DNA of 64,000 nt. Origin: Saccharofermentans sp. (GTDB lineage Bacteria > Bacillota > Clostridia > Saccharofermentanales > Saccharofermentanaceae). The DNA lies in NCBI GenBank assembly GCA_016292135.1, contig JAEFAZ010000005.1:124001-188000 (forward strand). The letters run 5' to 3'. Position numbers and translations under genes: made by a program. Position 1 is the stretch's first letter, and each line of letters starts with the position of its first letter. Below the pieces are notes generated by a model, which made no database searches, was not told the DNA's origin, and saw nothing but the letters and a program-made list of their open reading frames with translations. Below, piece after piece: positions 60,148-64,000 of the stretch.

Positions 60148-61329
60148 TCAGATCATATCCCTTATGACCATATCTGCAAGATCAAAGCCCTTCTCAGTCA
60201 GGAAGATGCGGTCACCGTCTTGCACAAGCAAACCTCTTTCAATGTTCCTTGCGATCGCATCGCCGAAGACATCATGTATATCCTTTCCGAACATATCCTT
60301 AAAACGGCTTGTATTCATGCCTGCGTTGGTCCTTAAGGCGAGGAAAGGGTATTCCTTCATCTTCTCTTCTTCCGTCATGATATCGGTCGTAACGATAAGA
60401 TCAGACTGAAAGGTCCTGTTATCGAAATATTCTTTGATCCTGCCGGGTGTCAGGTCATCTGCCGCCTTTATGTAATCAGCAACTGATGCGGGATGCGTGA
60501 ATCTCATATCCTGCAGGTAACCTGCGGCAGCTGCGCCGAAAGCATAGTAATTGCCGCCCGCCCAGTAGTTGAGGTTGTGGCGGCTCTCAAAGCCGGGGAC
60601 AGCGCTGTTGGATATCTCATAAGGCAGAAGGCCTCCTTGTGCCAGGACCTCCCTCACCTTGTGGTACATCTCCCTCTCAGTCTCAGGCGGGACTGATTCT
60701 TCAATATTGTCTATATATTTCTTCTCGAAAACGGTCCCTTCTTCAAGGCTCAGGGAATAACAGCTCACATGCTTTATGCCGCGTGACATGAGTTCTTCCG
60801 CACCCGATAAGAGGGATCCCAAAGTCTGTCCCGGTATGCCGCTCATGAGATCGCAGGAGATATTGTCAAATACTTCCTGCAATATCCCTATCGCGCGCCT
60901 TGCTCCCTCCGAATCGTGAAGCCTGCCGAGAGTCTTAAGGACATCATCGTCCAGGGACTGTACGCCCATGGATACGCGGTTGATGCCGGCATCCTTATAT
61001 ATGGCGGCTTTACCGGCCGTAAGAGAAGATGGATTGACTTCTATCGTAATCTCAGCATCAGAAGAAAGAGAATAGATTTCCCTTAACGTTTCAACGAGTC
61101 TTGCAATGTCTCCTGCATCTATCGATGAAGGCGTTCCTCCTCCGATGTAAAGGGTGTCGTCTGATCCGTTGGGTTCGAATACCACGCCTGACTCCGCGAA
61201 AGCTCTTGCTTCTTTTATCAGGGCATCGACATAGGCTGAAGATGATGTTCTGTCCGTTATGGAATAGAAGTCACAGTAAGGGCATTTTCGCTCACAGAAA
61301 GGGATGTGGACATAGATGTTCTTCCCCAT
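60148..61329 (-). CDS. hemW: Radical SAM heme chaperone HemW
   Basis: A 393-residue HemW/HemN-like radical SAM protein. The 4Fe-4S site is CERKCPYC (Cys13, 17, 20), preceded by IYVHIPFC, with a further Cys-less variant of the HemN C-terminus. AdoMet-contact residues are GGGTPSSID and the VNPSSL segment. HemW inserts heme into respiratory enzymes and is not a coproporphyrinogen oxidase. Its start codon overlaps the stop of the upstream TOPRIM-like gene by one base (TGATG), so it is translationally coupled to a possible defence module. Confidence 0.9.
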   Translation of the reverse strand: MGKNIYVHIPFCERKCPYCDFYSITDRTSSSAYVDALIKEARAFAESGVVFEPNGSDDTLYIGGGTPSSIDAGDIARLVETLREIYSLSSDAEITIEVNPSSLTAGKAAIYKDAGINRVSMGVQSLDDDVLKTLGRLHDSEGARRAIGILQEVFDNISCDLMSGIPGQTLGSLLSGAEELMSRGIKHVSCYSLSLEEGTVFEKKYIDNIEESVPPETEREMYHKVREVLAQGGLLPYEISNSAVPGFESRHNLNYWAGGNYYAFGAAAAGYLQDMRFTHPASVADYIKAADDLTPGRIKEYFDNRTFQSDLIVTTDIMTEEEKMKEYPFLALRTNAGMNTSRFKDMFGKDIHDVFGDAIARNIERGLLVQDGDRIFLTEKGFDLADMVIRDMI

Positions 61330-62024
61330 CAGAAAGATCTCCTGTGGATGCTCTTTACGGGAGCGGGATTCTTGATCGCTGCGGTGAGAGCATTGGCGAA
61401 AAGGAGGAAGCTCGGCGAGCGGTTGCTGTCGGGCGACATGTGGCTTGAGATGTTGTCAGCCCACTTGGCTTTGTAGTTGCCGATAGCAGGATACCCGACT
61501 TCGATTATGCTCTTGTATGTGTCGGGGCAGACGGCCTTGCAGAGCAGTTCCCAGGTGCCGCAGACGCTGTCCTGCTGATAGGAATCTATAAGATCTACAT
61601 CGGCTTCGGGATAGGCTTCGAGCAGGGCTTTGCGGTCGCCCAGGAGCCAGGCTTCGACTTCTTCGGTGCAAAGACCTATGACGCATCTTATGTCCGGAGC
61701 AAATTGGCTCGTAACCGCGTAGAGTTCTGCTCTCAGCTGGGCCGGATCATTGTTATCGGAATCCATCACGACGGCGAGTATCAGGTCGCCGTTCCCGTAA
61801 ATATTCTCGTAGGCACGGCACTTGGCGGGGAGCAGATCCAGAAGCCCGCTCGCGAACTTGCCGGGTTTGGCCTTCATGTCGTCGGGAAGCTTGCCGCAGC
61901 CCCTGTGAGGGCGCACTTCGACCTGGGGGATATCCTCCCCGAGTTCCTTGCGGCAGATCGCTTCGACCATCCTCTTTACTACTACTGCACCGGATTTGTC
62001 TTCTGCGAGGATCTCAATGTTCAT
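61329..62024 (-). CDS. DUF4276/TOPRIM-like protein, partner of AAA ATPase
   Basis: A 231-residue protein. Residue pattern fits a TOPRIM-like catalytic core: Glu8 in EILAEDKSG, the acidic pair Asp88-x-Asp90 in VVMDSDNND, and Glu121-Glu124-Trp126 in TEEVEAWLLGD, a feature of DUF4276-type proteins. Cys residues near 157-166 may stabilise the fold. The ATG at 62024 overlaps the ATPase stop by four bases and has AGGAGG upstream; an in-frame upstream ATG at 62123 lies within the ATPase gene and is rejected. ATPase/TOPRIM pairs such as PARIS are anti-phage effectors; such a role is inferred here. Confidence 0.7.
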   Translation of the reverse strand: MNIEILAEDKSGAVVVKRMVEAICRKELGEDIPQVEVRPHRGCGKLPDDMKAKPGKFASGLLDLLPAKCRAYENIYGNGDLILAVVMDSDNNDPAQLRAELYAVTSQFAPDIRCVIGLCTEEVEAWLLGDRKALLEAYPEADVDLIDSYQQDSVCGTWELLCKAVCPDTYKSIIEVGYPAIGNYKAKWADNISSHMSPDSNRSPSFLLFANALTAAIKNPAPVKSIHRRSF

Positions 62025-63214
62025 TCCTGATCCTCCTGATCGAGGTGTCCGCCGTACCATATAGCGCCCATTCCGACGCCCTGGCGGAAGAGTTCGTCTA
62101 CCAGAGGATCGGATCCCGCACAATTGATACTCACATCTCCGTCTTCCTTATCGAAAGACCTCGTGAACACCCAGACTTCCATCGGTGACAGGTCTTCCAT
62201 AATGTAGGGGTTATGCGTCGAGAATATGATCTGGCTGTATTTGTTCTTTATAGAATATTCGCGCATCTCGTCTGCAAGGACATCGACCATGTCGTGGTAG
62301 AGGTCCTTGTCGGGAGTCTCCATGAAGATCGTGGAGCGCGGGCTCTTGTCGTTCAGGAGAAGGAGATATAAGAAGAGCTTGTCGGGCGAATCGGCAAGAT
62401 CGGCCGGAAGGTTCTTTTTCTTCTTCATGTTGGGGATCTTGGCCTTGATCGATTCAACGGTCGACTGGTAGATCTCCTCGTTCTCGGCTTTAAGATACTC
62501 GAGGACGTTCCTGACATTGGAGCCGGTGCTGTTAAGGTGCTTGTGGCCGCCCGGAGCCTTGCCGCCGCTGAAGTAATCGGTATCGGCGGAATCGATCGAG
62601 AACTTGCAGAAGAACCAGCCCGAGATCTCCCTGTAGAGATCGCACATATCCGTGTAGCCTGAGAGTTTACCGTAGACTGAAAGAGCGGTCAGATGCTCGT
62701 CTTCTATCTCGATGGCGCCCATGTCTCCGGGAGCCGCCTTAGGGTAAGCGATGGAGCCCGAGCCACGCTCCATGTCGAGGATCGTGACCTGAACATAACC
62801 GTTGCCGTCAGGAGCTTTATCGGACCTTACGGCCTTCTCTGATGCGACATAGGGCCTGCCATAGGAATCGGCGCCGATCGCAAGTTCGTATCTGATGTAT
62901 TTGGACTTGAAAGTAATCTTGTCACGGACCTTGAAGAACATCTTGAAAACAGCGGGCTTGGTCCTGTCGCAGACCATGTTCGCAAAGCCCGGGCGCCAGT
63001 CCTTGATGGCGGCGTCAGCAACGTTCGTGACAACGGAATCCCTTATGAACTCGAACGCGTTCATGAAGCAGGTCTTGCCTGTGTTGTTCCTGCCGATGAG
63101 GGCGGTCATGTTGCGCAGGCGGCACGCATTTTCGCTGTCGTTGCCGTCCGATAAGATACCTATCCTGTCGTCATCGAAAACATCAAAGTTAATGATCTCA
63201 CAACCTAATAACAT
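62021..63214 (-). CDS. AAA-family ATPase (AAA_21/OLD-like)
   Basis: A 397-residue ATPase of the ABC-type AAA_15/21 group. Walker A is GRNNTGKT (41-48). The Walker B equivalent is STIFMETPD (294-302): Glu299 is present, but the preceding Asp of IDE is Met298. The H-loop is STHNP with His334. A long middle region (about 90-270) separates the motifs, as in SMC/OLD-like proteins. No DNA-binding domain is obvious. The ATG at 63214 has AAGGGGG upstream. It forms a two-gene operon with the TOPRIM-like protein and then overlaps into hemW. Confidence 0.85.
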   Translation of the reverse strand: MLLGCEIINFDVFDDDRIGILSDGNDSENACRLRNMTALIGRNNTGKTCFMNAFEFIRDSVVTNVADAAIKDWRPGFANMVCDRTKPAVFKMFFKVRDKITFKSKYIRYELAIGADSYGRPYVASEKAVRSDKAPDGNGYVQVTILDMERGSGSIAYPKAAPGDMGAIEIEDEHLTALSVYGKLSGYTDMCDLYREISGWFFCKFSIDSADTDYFSGGKAPGGHKHLNSTGSNVRNVLEYLKAENEEIYQSTVESIKAKIPNMKKKKNLPADLADSPDKLFLYLLLLNDKSPRSTIFMETPDKDLYHDMVDVLADEMREYSIKNKYSQIIFSTHNPYIMEDLSPMEVWVFTRSFDKEDGDVSINCAGSDPLVDELFRQGVGMGAIWYGGHLDQEDQE

Positions 63215-63240
63215 TCAGATCACCCCCTTCTATAAAATAA

Positions 63241-63282
63241 GATCCCGCTGAATCTTCCGCATAAGAAATATTCACCGGGATC
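63241..63282 (-). terminator. Terminator after the coiled-coil protein gene
   Basis: On the minus strand GATCCCG-g-TGAAT pairs with ATTCA-g-CGGGATC around a 16-base loop, followed by TTATTTTAT. It lies between the coiled-coil gene and the ATPase module and insulates the latter. Confidence 0.75.
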
Positions 63283-63304
63283 GAACTAAAGTCTTTGGTT
63301 GATA

Positions 63305-63787
63305 TTAGAGATTGTCGATCGCGGAATCGATCTCCTTAAGGTTCGTCTGAACCTTAGCCGTGCTCTCTGCCAATGTCTCATTAAGTCTTTCGAGCTGCTG
63401 CTTGACATAGAGGTGAGCGTCTCTTCTGAGCTCCTCTGCCTGAGCCTCTGCCTTGGCGATGATCTCTGCAGCCTGCTCCCTTGCGCCTCTCGTGATCTCG
63501 TGATCGTTGACCTTCAGGGCATACATCCTGTTGGCATCGTCGATGATCTTCTTGTTCTTGTCACGTGCGGTGCTGATGATGTCCTGTGCACGTGCAACGA
63601 TATCGTTAGCCTGGGAGATGGTGCCGGGGAGATTGTTCTTAAGAGTCTGGAGGGAATTGATCATCTCCGTTCTCTCGATGGAGCACTTGTCCGTGAAAGG
63701 AACGCTAGTGGCATCCTTGATCGTATCGATCATGTAATCGATATGTGTCAAAGGGTCATATCTTCCCTGATTCGAATTATTTTCCAT
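63305..63787 (-). CDS. Coiled-coil protein adjacent to coaD
   Basis: A 160-residue, highly charged helical protein. Residues 60-150 are strongly predicted coiled coil (EQAAEIIAKAEAQAEELRRDAH, QQLERLNETLAEST), resembling the stator b-subunit or DivIVA-like proteins. It has no membrane segment. Clostridial genomes often carry such a gene right after coaD, and databases sometimes label it ATPase, without a visible nucleotide site. GGAAG precedes the ATG, two bases after the coaD stop. A scaffold role is only a guess. Confidence 0.75.
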   Translation of the reverse strand: MENNSNQGRYDPLTHIDYMIDTIKDATSVPFTDKCSIERTEMINSLQTLKNNLPGTISQANDIVARAQDIISTARDKNKKIIDDANRMYALKVNDHEITRGAREQAAEIIAKAEAQAEELRRDAHLYVKQQLERLNETLAESTAKVQTNLKEIDSAIDNL

Positions 63788-63789
63788 AA

Positions 63790-64000
63790 TTACAACTTCC
63801 TTTCAGTAAGTTTGTTTTTAACCATGTCTACAATCTCGGCGGGAACCATCTTGGATATATCCCCTCCGTAGTGACCAACTTCCTTGACTATACTGGAACT
63901 GATGAGGGACATGTCATCCCTGCAGGGGATCAGTACAGTCTCATATGAAGGACAAAGGAGTCTGTTGGCGAGAGCGAGTTCCGCTTCGTACCTGAAATCA
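63790..64000 (-). CDS. coaD: Phosphopantetheine adenylyltransferase (5' part outside window)
   Basis: The last 70 codons of CoaD, which makes dephospho-CoA from 4'-phosphopantetheine. The C-terminal signature is visible: SSSIVKEVGHYGGDISKMVP, followed by a basic helix ending TERKL. The stop is TAA at 63792-63790. The start and the nucleotide-binding HxGH motif lie beyond the window. The coiled-coil gene follows two bases later. Confidence 0.92.
   Translation of the reverse strand, partial: DFRYEAELALANRLLCPSYETVLIPCRDDMSLISSSIVKEVGHYGGDISKMVPAEIVDMVKNKLTERKL

Overview
This window looks like chromosome from a low-to-mid GC anaerobic Firmicute of class Clostridia. The grounds are the order rimP-nusA-ylxR-rplGA-infB-rbfA-nrnA, an HrcA/CIRCE heat-shock operon, AAGGAGG-type ribosome binding sites, extended -10 (TGnTATAAT) promoters, a Y-family polymerase followed by a YolD-like start, a GGGtGRT/Fe-S scaffold pair, DUF6465 and DUF4867 genes and many Thr/Ser/Glu-rich lipoproteins. 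A GH120 beta-xylosidase and SLH domains fit a fibre-associated gut or rumen bacterium. The genus cannot be fixed from the sequence. No prophage, insertion sequence, CRISPR array or rRNA was found.

Layout. 1-6.6 kb: translation and transcription-factor operon on the minus strand, preceded by a structured leader with an intrinsic-terminator-like hairpin. 6.7-11.5 kb: small accessory genes (P-loop protein, MscL, secreted deacetylase, ArsR and YhbD-like regulators, an Ala-rich membrane protein). 11.6-15.1 kb: Y-family DNA polymerase whose downstream YolD-like reading frame runs in frame into a secreted SLH/NlpC-P60 protein; then tRNA-Val. 15.1-17.9 kb: a LytTR-DUF3021 regulatory pair next to an ABC exporter, with two direct repeats 21 bp apart between them. 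18-19.8 kb: GGGtGRT protein and IscU-like scaffold. 19.9-25.9 kb: phosphatase, nucleoside phosphorylase, XRE-type regulator and a fused FeoA-FeoB iron transporter with two palindromic operators. 25.9-33 kb: histone-H1-like DUF6465 protein, sugar epimerase plus GT-C-like membrane protein, DUF4867, MutS-like ATPase. 33-36 kb: GH120 beta-xylosidase and its AraC regulator. 36-43.9 kb: Na/Pi cotransporter, three surface lipoproteins (two M1 peptidases around a transglutaminase-like protein) and a membrane Ser/Thr kinase. 43.9-51.5 kb: B12 and methionine block. 51.6-59.3 kb: ThiD-like protein and the heat-shock operon hrcA-grpE-clpP-dnaK-dnaJ-prmA. 59.4-64 kb: HD phosphohydrolase, hemW, a two-gene AAA ATPase/TOPRIM-like module, a coiled-coil protein and the end of coaD.

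How the genes work together. The clearest functional unit is 43.9-51.5 kb: a corrinoid-type ABC importer, then MetF, a free-standing MetH reactivation domain and a shortened MetH, all on one strand. This links B12 uptake to methionine synthesis. The xylosidase/AraC pair has a direct-repeat site just upstream of a promoter with no good -35, which suggests activator-dependent expression. The heat-shock operon has one sigma-A promoter with a CIRCE element and includes clpP.

The most promising leads for new biology are the YolD-SLH-NlpC chimera, the AAA ATPase/TOPRIM-like pair translationally coupled to hemW, the nusA-operon leader RNA, the GGGtGRT/scaffold pair and the LytTR-DUF3021-ABC module. 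All functional statements rest on reading the sequence and on family knowledge; no search was run.
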